Source of the DNA: Firmicutes bacterium CAG:449 | GTDB lineage: Bacteria; Bacillota_I; Bacilli_A; RFN20; CAG-449 | Reading direction: 5' to 3' | Length of the DNA stretch: 6,982 bases | NCBI GenBank assembly: GCA_000432895.1 | Contig: FR889343.1 | Coordinates: 1 to 6,982 of the forward strand | Shown here: piece after piece, positions 1 through 6,912 of the stretch | How positions within the stretch are numbered: the stretch's first letter is position 1 | Layout of the letters: each line of letters begins with the position of its first letter | Program-made: the position numbers and the translations under genes | The notes under the pieces: model-generated | Seen by the model: the letters and a program-made list of their open reading frames with translations, nothing else | The model's database searches: none | Told to the model about the DNA's origin: nothing

Positions 1-1
1 T

Positions 2-433
2 ATAGATCAAAATGGAGAAAAGAAAACTCCTGTTATGATTCATAGAGCATGCTTTGGTTCTATTGAAAGATTTATTGGTATCATTATTGAAAACTTTGCT
101 GGTGCATTCCCACTTTGGCTTGCTCCTGTTCAACTTGAAATTTTACCTGTTAATAAAGTTCATAATGAACATGCTAAAAAATTAGAAGAACAATTGGAAG
201 AATTAGGTATTCGTTGTGAAGTTGATACAAGAGAAGAAAAACTTGGTTATCGTTTAAGAGAAGCCCAAATGAATAAAATTCCTTATTCATTAGTCATTGG
301 TGATAAAGAATGTGAAGAAAATACTATCACATATCGTAAATATGCAACAAAAGAACAAATAACCATTTCTTATGATGAATTTGTTAAAAAGATTCTTCAT
401 GAAATTAAAACAAAAGAATTATTAGTAAAATAA
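2..433 (+). CDS. thrS: Threonyl-tRNA synthetase, C-terminal part (5' end outside window)
   Basis: This is the last 143 codons of a class II aminoacyl-tRNA synthetase that charges tRNA-Thr in the cytoplasm. The reading frame is open from the window edge. The first ATG (position 35) is an internal methionine, not a start. The opening residues, running into MIHRACFGSIERFIG, match class II motif 3 of ThrS, with the ATP-contacting arginine in the SIERF segment. The remainder, from AGAFPLWLAPVQ onward, is the anticodon-binding HGTP domain, with the typical VDTREEKLGYRLREAQ and IPYSLVIGDKE segments. Full ThrS proteins are about 640 residues, so roughly a fifth is visible here. The gene ends in TAA and is followed 30 bp later by a strong terminator, so it is the last gene of its transcript. 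Any T-box leader would lie upstream, outside the window. The family assignment is very secure. Confidence 0.96.
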   Translation: MDQNGEKKTPVMIHRACFGSIERFIGIIIENFAGAFPLWLAPVQLEILPVNKVHNEHAKKLEEQLEELGIRCEVDTREEKLGYRLREAQMNKIPYSLVIGDKECEENTITYRKYATKEQITISYDEFVKKILHEIKTKELLVK

Positions 434-463
434 TTATAAAAGAATTACAAGTTTTTAGTATAC

Positions 464-503
464 AAACACCCTATGGTTTAACTTATCCATAGGGTGTTTT
501 TTT
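464..503 (+). terminator. Rho-independent terminator of thrS, shared with the convergent ABC gene
   Basis: A perfect 13-bp stem (464-476 with 487-499, core ACACCCTATGG) closes a 10-nt loop and runs into seven T residues (497-503), followed by AG. This is a textbook intrinsic terminator for thrS. The same hairpin lies just after the stop codon of the convergent minus-strand ABC gene. In that direction the tail reads GTTTGTATAC, which is poor in U. It probably serves both genes, with better efficiency for thrS. Confidence 0.92.
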
Positions 504-505
504 AG

Positions 506-2116
506 TTAAAGATCAATTTTTATATTTACCTTTGAAAGAAAATCACTAGAAACAACATGAGAAGTAATAACTATACATTTATCTTTTTGAAGAAGAATAA
601 CATTTTCCATAATAAAACGGTTTTCTTCATCTAAAGATGCAAATGGTTCATCCATTAAAATATATTTCGCATTAGAATATAACATTCTAGCAAAATTAAT
701 TCTTCTTGCTTCACCTAAACTATAATTAATCTTTTCTGTATTAAGAATCATCTCATAATTGTTAAATGTTTGATCAAGTTTTAAAAGTTTAATAATTGAA
801 GTAAATTTTTCTTCATCAAATTCTTCATTTAAAATAATATTATCTTTAATAGTAGCATCTAAAATTATTGGTACTTGTGACATATATTTTACATTTTTAT
901 AATATGATTCATCAGAAATGACTTTTAAATCATCTTCATTATTGATAATTATATTTCCAGAATAATCAATGTTAATTTTCCCAATTATATTTAAAAGTGT
1001 TGTTTTTCCACTTCCAGAAGCCCCAGAAATAACAACTAAAGTTTGACTTTTTAAAGAAAAAGATATATTTGAAAAGATTGTTTTATTTAAATAAGAAAAA
1101 GAAACATTATTTATAGAAATAGATTTAACCTCTTCTATATTTTTTCTAGAATTATCTTTACTTAATAAATTAGATAACTTTGTTCTAGTATCTTTTGTAC
1201 TATTAATTGATTTAATAACATTAGCAATCACAAAAAATGGCGAAATAATCGTACTTGACACTTGTATAATTGCCACAATATCACCACCATTTATTCTTTG
1301 TTGTATTGATAAAAAAATAGCAATTAAATAAATTACTAAAAATAAAACTAAAGAAAGTAACCCATTTATTTTAGCTAATATATTATCATACAAAACAGCA
1401 TCTCTTCTTTGATTATTATAATTATCAAAAGAAGAAGAAAATTTATTAACTAATTGTTTGCGATATGAAAACATATTTGATAATAAAAAACAAGAAGAAA
1501 TATTATTGATTACTTTAATTAAAGAAGTATTATATGAAAAAAGCTTTTTATAATTTTGCTCAGTATTTTTCTTTGAAACAATTAACAAAATAATTATAAA
1601 AATAATCGTTAAAATGAGTGGTATTAAAAAGAAAACACTTAAATAAGATAAATAAACAAGTCCTAAGATTAAAGAAATTCCGACTCCAAAAAGTTCAACA
1701 ACTAAACTAAAATAATTATCCACTAGATTATTTATTTCACCAGTAATAAAATTAGTTAAGGTGGATTGACTTTCTTCTTTATAAAAAGAAGATGTTGGTA
1801 AAGCTAATTGTTTTTCTAAAAAATCAATTGATATTTCTTTTCTAATTTTTGCCATTAATTTTGCTAAAAGATAAGATGATAAAAATGATATTATATAATA
1901 AATTAGAGCAAATAGAAATCCATAAATTATTAATTGCCAATATTCATAATTATTTATACCTAACGCCCGATTCATAAAAACTAGAAAAACTCTACTTTGA
2001 TATATATCGCCAATAGATACCAACAAAAAACTTAGAATAGTTAAAAATAGTAATAATCCATAATTTGAATGTTTACTTTTAAAAAAATATTGATTAATTG
2101 ATACTTTTTCTTCCAT
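506..2116 (-). CDS. ABC exporter half-transporter (membrane domain fused to ATPase)
   Basis: This 536-residue protein has the exporter layout of a membrane domain followed by an ATPase, so it should dimerise in the cytoplasmic membrane to move a substrate, usually outward. Six hydrophobic helices are visible at about 18-40, 60-85, 138-158, 160-181, 250-271 and 280-303. The ATPase has Walker A GASGSGKT (365-372), Q-loop glutamine 414, Walker B YILMDE with catalytic Glu490, D-loop SLDE (494-497) and switch His520. The signature motif is YSLGEA (465-470) where LSGGQ is usual; the key serine and one glycine remain. All other ATPase residues are intact, so hydrolysis is plausible. There is no N-terminal peptidase domain and no second half-transporter beside it, so a homodimer is likely. 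A strong AGGAGG lies 8 nt before the ATG, and the gene has its own promoter. GC is markedly lower than in neighbouring genes (about 15-23% in sampled lines), and the protein is rich in Ile, Asn, Lys and Ser. The substrate is unknown; peptides, lipids or drugs are all possible. Confidence 0.9.
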   Translation of the reverse strand: MEEKVSINQYFFKSKHSNYGLLLFLTILSFLLVSIGDIYQSRVFLVFMNRALGINNYEYWQLIIYGFLFALIYYIISFLSSYLLAKLMAKIRKEISIDFLEKQLALPTSSFYKEESQSTLTNFITGEINNLVDNYFSLVVELFGVGISLILGLVYLSYLSVFFLIPLILTIIFIIILLIVSKKNTEQNYKKLFSYNTSLIKVINNISSCFLLSNMFSYRKQLVNKFSSSFDNYNNQRRDAVLYDNILAKINGLLSLVLFLVIYLIAIFLSIQQRINGGDIVAIIQVSSTIISPFFVIANVIKSINSTKDTRTKLSNLLSKDNSRKNIEEVKSISINNVSFSYLNKTIFSNISFSLKSQTLVVISGASGSGKTTLLNIIGKINIDYSGNIIINNEDDLKVISDESYYKNVKYMSQVPIILDATIKDNIILNEEFDEEKFTSIIKLLKLDQTFNNYEMILNTEKINYSLGEARRINFARMLYSNAKYILMDEPFASLDEENRFIMENVILLQKDKCIVITSHVVSSDFLSKVNIKIDL

Positions 2117-2160
2117 TTTATTCGCCTCCTTATATTAAAATTTAATATTTTTTAATTTAT

Positions 2161-2188
2161 ATTTTACTTTTTTTAATATAAATGTCAA
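2161..2188 (-). promoter_or_regulatory. Sigma-A-type promoter for the ABC exporter gene
   Basis: On the minus strand there is a perfect -35 TTGACA (2183-2188), a 16-bp spacer, and a -10 TAAAAT (2161-2166, five of six matches to TATAAT). Transcription would start near 2154, giving a leader of about 38 nt that ends in the AGGAGG site. It lies downstream of the degV terminator, so the ABC gene is probably its own transcription unit. A 14-bp perfect palindrome overlaps the upstream edge of the -35. Confidence 0.72.
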
Positions 2189-2200
2189 TAAATATTTATT
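2187..2200. repeat. AT-only 14-bp palindrome overlapping the -35 of the ABC promoter
   Basis: AATAAATATTTATT reads identically on both strands and covers the last two bases of the -35 hexamer plus the 12 bp upstream of it. The position suits a repressor or activator site, but a palindrome made only of A and T in DNA this AT-rich may be chance. The operator role is inference. Confidence 0.3.
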
Positions 2201-2233
2201 TAGAGGTTATTATATAAAACATTATTTAAAAAT

Positions 2234-2264
2234 AAAAAAATGACATGTTTTAACATATCATTTT
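2234..2264 (-). terminator. Rho-independent terminator after the DegV gene
   Basis: Read on the minus strand, a 13-bp stem (2252-2264 with 2237-2249) contains one G-U wobble and has a very short nominal loop, where the inner pairs would open. It is followed by a run of T residues (complement of 2234-2240) and more T after one A. It begins 30 nt after the DegV stop codon. The plus-strand tail is also T-rich, so the hairpin could act both ways, but no plus-strand gene lies upstream of it. Confidence 0.8.
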
Positions 2265-2294
2265 ATTTGGCTCTATAAATTTTTTTAGGGTCTT

Positions 2295-3176
2295 TTATTT
2301 ATATTCTTCAGGTCTAACTTTTCCAACATAGAAAAAGGCGACCAATTCTGGACCAGTATGCGCACCAATAATCATGCCCATATCAGTAATTAAACAATCT
2401 TTAAAATGTGCTTTATCTTTAATTATTTGACCAAGTTCATTTGCCTTAGTTGGATTTTCTGCATTACAGATATATAAAGTTTGGTTTTCAGCATCTTCAA
2501 CTGTTTCACAAATTTTATTAATAATAAATTCATTAGCAGCTTTACTACCTCTTATTTTTTTTACAATTCTTAAATTACCAATTGGATTACAATCAAGAAC
2601 CACATTCATTTTTAAGGCATTACCAATAAAAGCGGCTACTTTGGATAAACGTCCTCCTCGAGCAAAATAAGTTAAAGTATCAGTTACGTAAAAAGTATTT
2701 ACACGTTTAACAAATTCTAATAAATATTCTTCAACTTCACTAGCTTCTTTACCCGCTTGTTGAAGTTTATAAGCTTCATCAACTACTAAACCAACACCAA
2801 GAGAAGCAATTCTTGAATCAACATTAATAATTAATGAATCAGGATATTCATTTTTTAAAAGTTTTGCAGCTTCTCGCGCATTATTAATACTATTAGATAA
2901 TCCTTCAGTTAAAGATATATGAATAATTGGTAAATTATCTTTAAGTTTTCTTTTGAAGAATTCATAGTATTCTTGCATATTAATTTGACTAGTTCTAAAA
3001 ACTTTACCATTTCTCATTTCTTCATAGAATTTATGATAATCATCTTTATCTAGTGAACTACGATATTCTTTTCCTTCGCAAGTATAAGGAAAATATATTA
3101 CGTCTATTCCTTTTTTTGTTAATTCATCTAAAATATGATCACACGATGAATCAGTAGTTATATTAAATTTTTTCAT
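2295..3176 (-). CDS. DegV family protein (FakB-like fatty-acid-binding)
   Basis: This 293-residue cytosolic protein is full length for the DegV family. Members bind a fatty acid, and those called FakB present it to the kinase FakA for phosphorylation and entry into phospholipid synthesis. Family marks in order are N-terminal ITTDSSCDH (6-14), RTSQINMQEY (61-70, containing the fatty-acid-contacting Thr-Ser), VDSRIASLGVG (119-129), the TLTYFARGGRLSK segment (167-179), and GAHTGPELVAFF near the C-terminus with conserved His273. Two positions deviate from the usual pattern: the common LSGTY motif reads LSNSI (93-97), and Glu277 replaces the usual glycine after HTGP. The start is fixed by GGAGG 6 nt upstream. 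No fakA is in the window, so whether this is a true FakB or another DegV paralogue cannot be told. It lies between two terminators and has a possible -10 of its own, so it is probably monocistronic. Confidence 0.93.
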   Translation of the reverse strand: MKKFNITTDSSCDHILDELTKKGIDVIYFPYTCEGKEYRSSLDKDDYHKFYEEMRNGKVFRTSQINMQEYYEFFKRKLKDNLPIIHISLTEGLSNSINNAREAAKLLKNEYPDSLIINVDSRIASLGVGLVVDEAYKLQQAGKEASEVEEYLLEFVKRVNTFYVTDTLTYFARGGRLSKVAAFIGNALKMNVVLDCNPIGNLRIVKKIRGSKAANEFIINKICETVEDAENQTLYICNAENPTKANELGQIIKDKAHFKDCLITDMGMIIGAHTGPELVAFFYVGKVRPEEYK

Positions 3177-3197
3177 TGACTTCCTCCAACTGATAGT

Positions 3198-3203
3198 ATT
3201 ATA
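3198..3203 (-). promoter_or_regulatory. Candidate -10 element for the DegV gene
   Basis: A perfect TATAAT lies on the minus strand 21 bp before the start codon, which would give a leader of only about 15 nt that still includes the GGAGG site. No good -35 sits 16-18 bp upstream (the 17-bp position reads GTAATT), and there is no extended TG. The call rests on the -10 and on the terminator separating this gene from tex. Confidence 0.4.
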
Positions 3204-3240
3204 AAATATTATTTACAAAAAATTACTCTATTAAGTATAT

Positions 3241-3286
3241 TAAAACTCTACATTTTATTAATAATTATGTAGAGTTTTATTTTTTT
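3241..3286. terminator. Hairpin terminator between tex and degV, probably bidirectional
   Basis: A perfect 13-bp stem (3241-3253 with 3267-3279, core ACTCTACAT) has a 13-nt loop. It lies 25 bp past the tex stop codon and is the obvious end of the four-gene minus-strand operon. The tail in that direction is only four T then AATATACTT. On the plus strand the hairpin is followed by a much better T tract (through 3286). It would also stop plus-strand transcripts running antisense to degV before they enter tex. Confidence 0.72.
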
Positions 3287-3304
3287 ATCTACGCAAAGTA
3301 GAAT

Positions 3305-5443
3305 TTATACTTGTTTAATAGAAAGTCCTATTCTTTTCTTAACTTGATCAACTGAAATCACTTTAACAGTTACTATTTGATTGATTTTAACAACATCTAA
3401 AGGATGTTTAATAAATTTATTTGATAATTCAGAAATATGTACTAAACCATCAACATGCACTCCAATATCAACAAAACAACCAAAATCCATGATATTTCTC
3501 ACAGTGCCTTTTAAAATCATTCCTTCTTTTAAATCAGAAATATCAATTACATCACTATTTAAAACACTTTCTTCAACTTTTTCACGAATATCACGACCTG
3601 GCTTTTTTAATTCTTCAATAATATCTAATAGTGTTGGTTCACCAATATTTAATTTTTGAGCATACATAGAAACATTACTAATTGAATCTAATTTCTTTTT
3701 GCATTCATCAGTATTTAGTTTATTAATATCAATATCTAACAATTTTAATAATTCGATTGTAGTTTGATATGATTCAGGGTGAACTGAAGTATTATCAAGA
3801 GGATAACCATCTTGAATTCTTAAAAAACCCGCACATTGTTCAAAAGCTTTTGGACCTAATTTATTAACCTTTAATAAATCTTTTCGAGAATTAAAACGTC
3901 CATTTTCTTCTCGATAAGAAACAATATTATTTGCTAAAGTTGGTGTAATACCTGAAACATATTCAAGAAGTGAAGGAGAAGCTAAATTTAAATCCACTCC
4001 AACTGTATTAACGCAATCTTCCACCACACCAGATAAAACTTCTTTTAATCTTTTTTGATTCATATCATGTTGATATTGTCCTACACCAATTGATTCAGGA
4101 GTAATTTTGACCAGTTCAGCAAGTGGATCTTGTAATCTTCGAGCAATAGAAACCGCTGATCTTAAATTAACATCAAAATCTGGGAATTCTTTTTTGGCAA
4201 GAGGTGAAGCTGAATAAATAGAAGCACCAGATTCAGAAACAATTGCATATTGACATTTTAAATCATTAATCGATAATAAATCTTTTAAAAATCTTTCTGA
4301 TTCTCTAGAAGCCGTTCCATTACCAAGGGCAATTAAATCTACATGATATTTTGTAATTAATTTTTCTAAAATGAATTTTGATTTTTCAATTTCTTTACGT
4401 GGTTCAGTTGGATAAATAACTGTAGTAGATAACACTTTCCCAGTTTGATCAACAATAGCAATCTTACAACCATGCGCATATCCAGGATCAAAGCCTAAAA
4501 CCACTTTATTTTTCATTGGTGAAGCAAGTAAAACTTGATGAAGATTTTCTTTAAAAACATTCATTGAAGTTTCTTCTGCTTTTTCAGTTAAATCATTTCT
4601 TATTTCATTTTCAATTGATGGAGCAATTAAACGAGAATAACTATCATCAATTGCATCTTTTAAAACACTTTCAAATGGAGAATTTTTCTTAATAATTTGT
4701 TTATATAAATAAGATAAGTTTTCTTCATCAGGAGTTTCTAATTTAACTTTTAAATATTTTTGTTTTTCGCCTCTATTCATAGCAAGAATTCTATGTGAAG
4801 CAACTTTTGAAAGTGATTCTTGATATGAAGCATACATATCATATACACCTTTTTCTTCTTTTTTTAATTCTTTAGAAGTAATTAAACCATTTCTATAATC
4901 TTTTTTACGAATTTCACTACGATATTTTGCTTCATCAGAAACAATTTCTGCGATAATATCTTTAGCTCCATTATAAGCATCTTCAACACTTAAAACACCT
5001 TTTTCTTCATTAATAAACTCTTTAGCGTATTCATCTAAATCTTGAGTATATTCTTGTTTTAAAATATAATTAGCTAAATTTTCTAAACCTTTTTCTTTAG
5101 CAATAACCGCTCTAGTTTTCTTTTTAGGTTTATATGGACGATAGGCATCTTCAAGTTCAGTTAAAGTAGCACAATTTTCAATTTGTTTTTTTAATTCAGG
5201 AGTTAATTTTCCTAATTCATCAATTGTGTTAATAACAGTATTCATTCTTTCTTGCAAAGAAAGAAGATAATTACGTCGATCAAATAATTTTCTTAATATT
5301 TCATCATCAAGAGAACCAGTAACTTCTTTACGGTATCGAGCAATAAATGGAATTGTATTACCTTCATCTAATAAAGTTGTTACATTATTAATTTGTTCAT
5401 TTTTTAAATTAAATTCTTCTGCTAAAATTTGATTGATTTCCAT
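3305..5443 (-). CDS. tex: Tex/YhgF family S1 RNA-binding transcription accessory protein
   Basis: A 712-residue homologue of Tex, a widely conserved cytoplasmic nucleic-acid-binding protein related to eukaryotic Spt6 and linked to transcription and RNA handling. The length is near the family norm. Domains in order: an N-terminal helical region with the hallmark TIPFIARYRKEVTGSLD (30-46) and LEDAYRPYKPKKKTRA (97-112); a YqgF/RNase H-like domain starting at VVLGFDPGYAHGCK (314-327) and including LGNGTASRE (373-381) and ESGASIYSAS (404-413); a helix-hairpin-helix region (about 487-545, with ITPTLANNIV and NKLGPKAFEQCAGF); and a C-terminal S1 domain (640-711) with GTVRNIMDFGCFVDIG and HVDGLVHISEL. 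The ATG is preceded by AGGAGT, which overlaps the TAG stop of ppa; 11 bp separate the two genes, so tex is likely translated by coupling as the last gene of the operon. No truncation or frameshift is seen. Confidence 0.96.
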   Translation of the reverse strand: MEINQILAEEFNLKNEQINNVTTLLDEGNTIPFIARYRKEVTGSLDDEILRKLFDRRNYLLSLQERMNTVINTIDELGKLTPELKKQIENCATLTELEDAYRPYKPKKKTRAVIAKEKGLENLANYILKQEYTQDLDEYAKEFINEEKGVLSVEDAYNGAKDIIAEIVSDEAKYRSEIRKKDYRNGLITSKELKKEEKGVYDMYASYQESLSKVASHRILAMNRGEKQKYLKVKLETPDEENLSYLYKQIIKKNSPFESVLKDAIDDSYSRLIAPSIENEIRNDLTEKAEETSMNVFKENLHQVLLASPMKNKVVLGFDPGYAHGCKIAIVDQTGKVLSTTVIYPTEPRKEIEKSKFILEKLITKYHVDLIALGNGTASRESERFLKDLLSINDLKCQYAIVSESGASIYSASPLAKKEFPDFDVNLRSAVSIARRLQDPLAELVKITPESIGVGQYQHDMNQKRLKEVLSGVVEDCVNTVGVDLNLASPSLLEYVSGITPTLANNIVSYREENGRFNSRKDLLKVNKLGPKAFEQCAGFLRIQDGYPLDNTSVHPESYQTTIELLKLLDIDINKLNTDECKKKLDSISNVSMYAQKLNIGEPTLLDIIEELKKPGRDIREKVEESVLNSDVIDISDLKEGMILKGTVRNIMDFGCFVDIGVHVDGLVHISELSNKFIKHPLDVVKINQIVTVKVISVDQVKKRIGLSIKQV

Positions 5444-5450
5444 TAATAAA

Positions 5451-5457
5451 ACTCCTA
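5451..5457 (-). promoter_or_regulatory. Ribosome-binding site of tex overlapping the ppa stop codon
   Basis: On the minus strand the sequence reads TAGGAGT, in which TAG is the stop codon of ppa and AGGAGT is the Shine-Dalgarno site of tex, 7 nt before its ATG. Ribosomes finishing ppa release on top of the tex initiation site, which favours coupled translation. Confidence 0.75.
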
Positions 5458-5985
5458 TTTACAAAATTTTTCTACATAACTATTCATGCAATTTCTAATA
5501 ATGTTTTTAGCTTCATCAACATCATCAACTTCTGTAACAGTAGTAATTTTATTTTCAAGAGTTTTATATACTTCAAAAAAATGTTTAAATTCATCAAGAA
5601 TATGAGAAGGTAAATCAAAAATTGATTTTACATTACTATAAAATGGATCAGATAAACAAACAGCAATAATTTTTTCATCATTTGATCCTTGATCATTCAT
5701 CTTAATTACTCCAATTGGTCGACAATCCACTAAAGTCATTGGAATGATTGGTTCACTTGCCACAACTAAAACATCAAGAGGATCATTATCATCACCATAA
5801 GTTCTAGGAATAAATCCATAATTAGCTGGATAATGCGTGGCTGTATAGAGAATTCTATCTAAACGTAATAAACCAGTTTCTTTATCTAATTCATATTTAT
5901 TTTTACAACCAGATTGAATTTCAATATAAGCAACAAACTTATCTTCAGAAATTCTTTTTGGATTAATATCATGCCATATATTCAT
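5455..5985 (-). CDS. ppa: Family I inorganic pyrophosphatase
   Basis: This soluble cytoplasmic enzyme hydrolyses pyrophosphate to two phosphates, driving forward reactions that release PPi. At 176 residues it matches the bacterial family I length. The signature DNDPLDV (66-72) carries the metal-binding aspartates. By alignment from memory with the E. coli enzyme, the other active-site residues are all present: Glu22, Lys30, Glu32, Arg44, Tyr56, Asp66, Asp68, Asp71, Asp98, Asp103, Lys105, Tyr140 and Lys141. The ATG overlaps the stop of the upstream membrane-protein gene (ATGA, 4 bp), with AAGGAG 7 nt before the start inside that gene, so the two are probably translationally coupled. The next gene, tex, starts 11 bp downstream. 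It is a complete, apparently active enzyme. Many Firmicutes use the unrelated family II enzyme instead, so a family I enzyme is a modest lineage clue. Confidence 0.97.
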   Translation of the reverse strand: MNIWHDINPKRISEDKFVAYIEIQSGCKNKYELDKETGLLRLDRILYTATHYPANYGFIPRTYGDDNDPLDVLVVASEPIIPMTLVDCRPIGVIKMNDQGSNDEKIIAVCLSDPFYSNVKSIFDLPSHILDEFKHFFEVYKTLENKITTVTEVDDVDEAKNIIRNCMNSYVEKFCK

Positions 5986-6371
5986 TTTAAAACTCCTTCA
6001 ACTAATTTATAATTTAAAACAAGTTTATTAACTAAATATGAAGTTAATAAACTTAACCAAGAAAAAAGATATATTTCTTTATGCATTAAAAATAAACATA
6101 AAAAAATAGAAAGAAGTAAAATACTCCATCTTAAAAAAGAATTTAAAAATGATAAAGTAACTTGATATGGACTATCCTTAAATTTAATATTTATAAAGTC
6201 ACTTAAATAAGATAAGAATCTATCTAAAATAATTATGATTGTACCAAATAATATTCCAAGAGGAATTTCTTTTTTGTTAAAAAAGAAAAAGATTGAACAA
6301 AGAATAAATAATACAAGGGAAGTTATACCAATTTTAACCAAATCATTTTTTACTTTGGTTAAATTAATCAT
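5982..6371 (-). CDS. Small four-helix membrane protein, function unknown
   Basis: I do not recognise this 129-residue protein with confidence. Four hydrophobic segments are visible at about 12-31, 36-56, 78-96 and 99-118, joined by short basic loops (FNKKE, KFKDS, KLVLNYK), with no signal peptide cleavage site, enzyme motif or cysteine cluster. Size and topology, plus IPLGILFGTIIIILDRFLSYL in helix 2 and an Arg-Trp at the start of helix 3, faintly recall the AtpI/ATP synthase subunit I family, but no ATP synthase genes are nearby and the likeness is weak. Its gene is clearly real: it overlaps the hydrolase gene upstream by 8 bp and ppa downstream by 4 bp, and a TGAGGT ribosome-binding site sits 5 nt before the ATG. 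It ends in TGA, which supports the standard genetic code. Base composition is AT-rich, as expected for a hydrophobic protein. Confidence 0.85.
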   Translation of the reverse strand: MINLTKVKNDLVKIGITSLVLFILCSIFFFFNKKEIPLGILFGTIIIILDRFLSYLSDFINIKFKDSPYQVTLSFLNSFLRWSILLLSIFLCLFLMHKEIYLFSWLSLLTSYLVNKLVLNYKLVEGVLK

Positions 6372-6888
6372 TTATTACCTCAATTAACATTCCTTTAGCA
6401 ACATCGAAAGCTTCTTTTTCAAGTGTTTCATCATTATCTGCACATCCTTTTGCGTCAATAACAATATGAGCAAATGGTAAAGCAGCTTTTGCCATTACTG
6501 CATTTGATAAAACACATAAATGAGTAACAAGTCCAACTAAAGTAATTTCATCATAATCACAACCTCTTAAATAGAAACATAATTGAGATGATGGGAATGC
6601 TCTTTTTTCAAAGACAAGAAATCCTCCAGCAAGACGATTAATTTTTCCATAAAGTTTATGACCTTCAGTTCCTCTAACACAATGCACAACAGGAATATAT
6701 TTTCCTTCTTCTGTATTTAAATAATTTTCTTGATGAGTATCCATTGTAAAGATAACATCATCTCCTTTTTTCTTATATTGCTCAATAAGTGAAGCAATAT
6801 ATGGTTCAAGAGTTTTAGCTTTTTCAAAGCCTAAAGCTCCTGCTACAAAATCATTTTGATAATCTACAACTATTAATAATCTTTTCAT
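6364..6888 (-). CDS. Isochorismatase-family cysteine hydrolase, probable nicotinamidase
   Basis: This 174-residue cytosolic hydrolase most likely converts nicotinamide to nicotinate and ammonia, the first step of NAD salvage. The fold starts with LLIVVDYQNDF. The catalytic triad of the family is present: Asp9, Lys95 (in FEKRAF) and Cys125 (in GLVTHLCVLSNA). Metal-site residues typical of nicotinamidases appear as Asp50 and His52 (MDTH) and His69 (VVHC), followed by RGTEGHKL. The segment between them (QENYLNTEEGKYIPV) follows the version common in Firmicutes. The cis-peptide region reads GLVTH rather than the commoner G-x-x-T-D. Other cysteine hydrolases share the triad, so the substrate is probable, not certain, and I leave the symbol pncA off. 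It is the first gene of the four-gene operon. AAAGGGA lies 6 nt before the ATG, and the next gene overlaps its end by 8 bp. Confidence 0.88.
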   Translation of the reverse strand: MKRLLIVVDYQNDFVAGALGFEKAKTLEPYIASLIEQYKKKGDDVIFTMDTHQENYLNTEEGKYIPVVHCVRGTEGHKLYGKINRLAGGFLVFEKRAFPSSQLCFYLRGCDYDEITLVGLVTHLCVLSNAVMAKAALPFAHIVIDAKGCADNDETLEKEAFDVAKGMLIEVIND

Positions 6889-6912
6889 ACCTATTCCCTT
6901 TCGTATGTAAAT

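Noticed and set aside
35..37. ATG as the start of a 132-residue protein.
   Set aside because: The frame is open to the window edge, and the residues before and after it fit the interior of ThrS (motif 3), so this is an internal methionine of a truncated gene.
506..2116. The ABC protein as a peptidase-containing bacteriocin exporter or part of a toxin/immunity cluster.
   Set aside because: There is no N-terminal C39 peptidase domain, and no small precursor peptide or immunity gene was found in the flanking 72-bp and 178-bp gaps.
2133..2147. Near-palindrome TATTAAAATTTAATA just upstream of the ABC ribosome-binding site.
   Set aside because: It is pure AT with essentially no loop, so it would not form a stable RNA structure, and such repeats are expected by chance at this composition.
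3381..3659. 92-residue open frame on the plus strand.
   Set aside because: It lies wholly antisense to the S1 domain region of tex, has no recognisable protein features, and no promoter is evident. It is a shadow of a well-supported gene.
5982..5984. Possible Mycoplasma-type code (TGA as tryptophan), given the low GC.
   Set aside because: The membrane-protein gene ends in TGA, overlapping the ppa start with a good ribosome site, and the tryptophans I checked (ThrS, ABC, Ppa, membrane protein) use TGG. The standard code fits.
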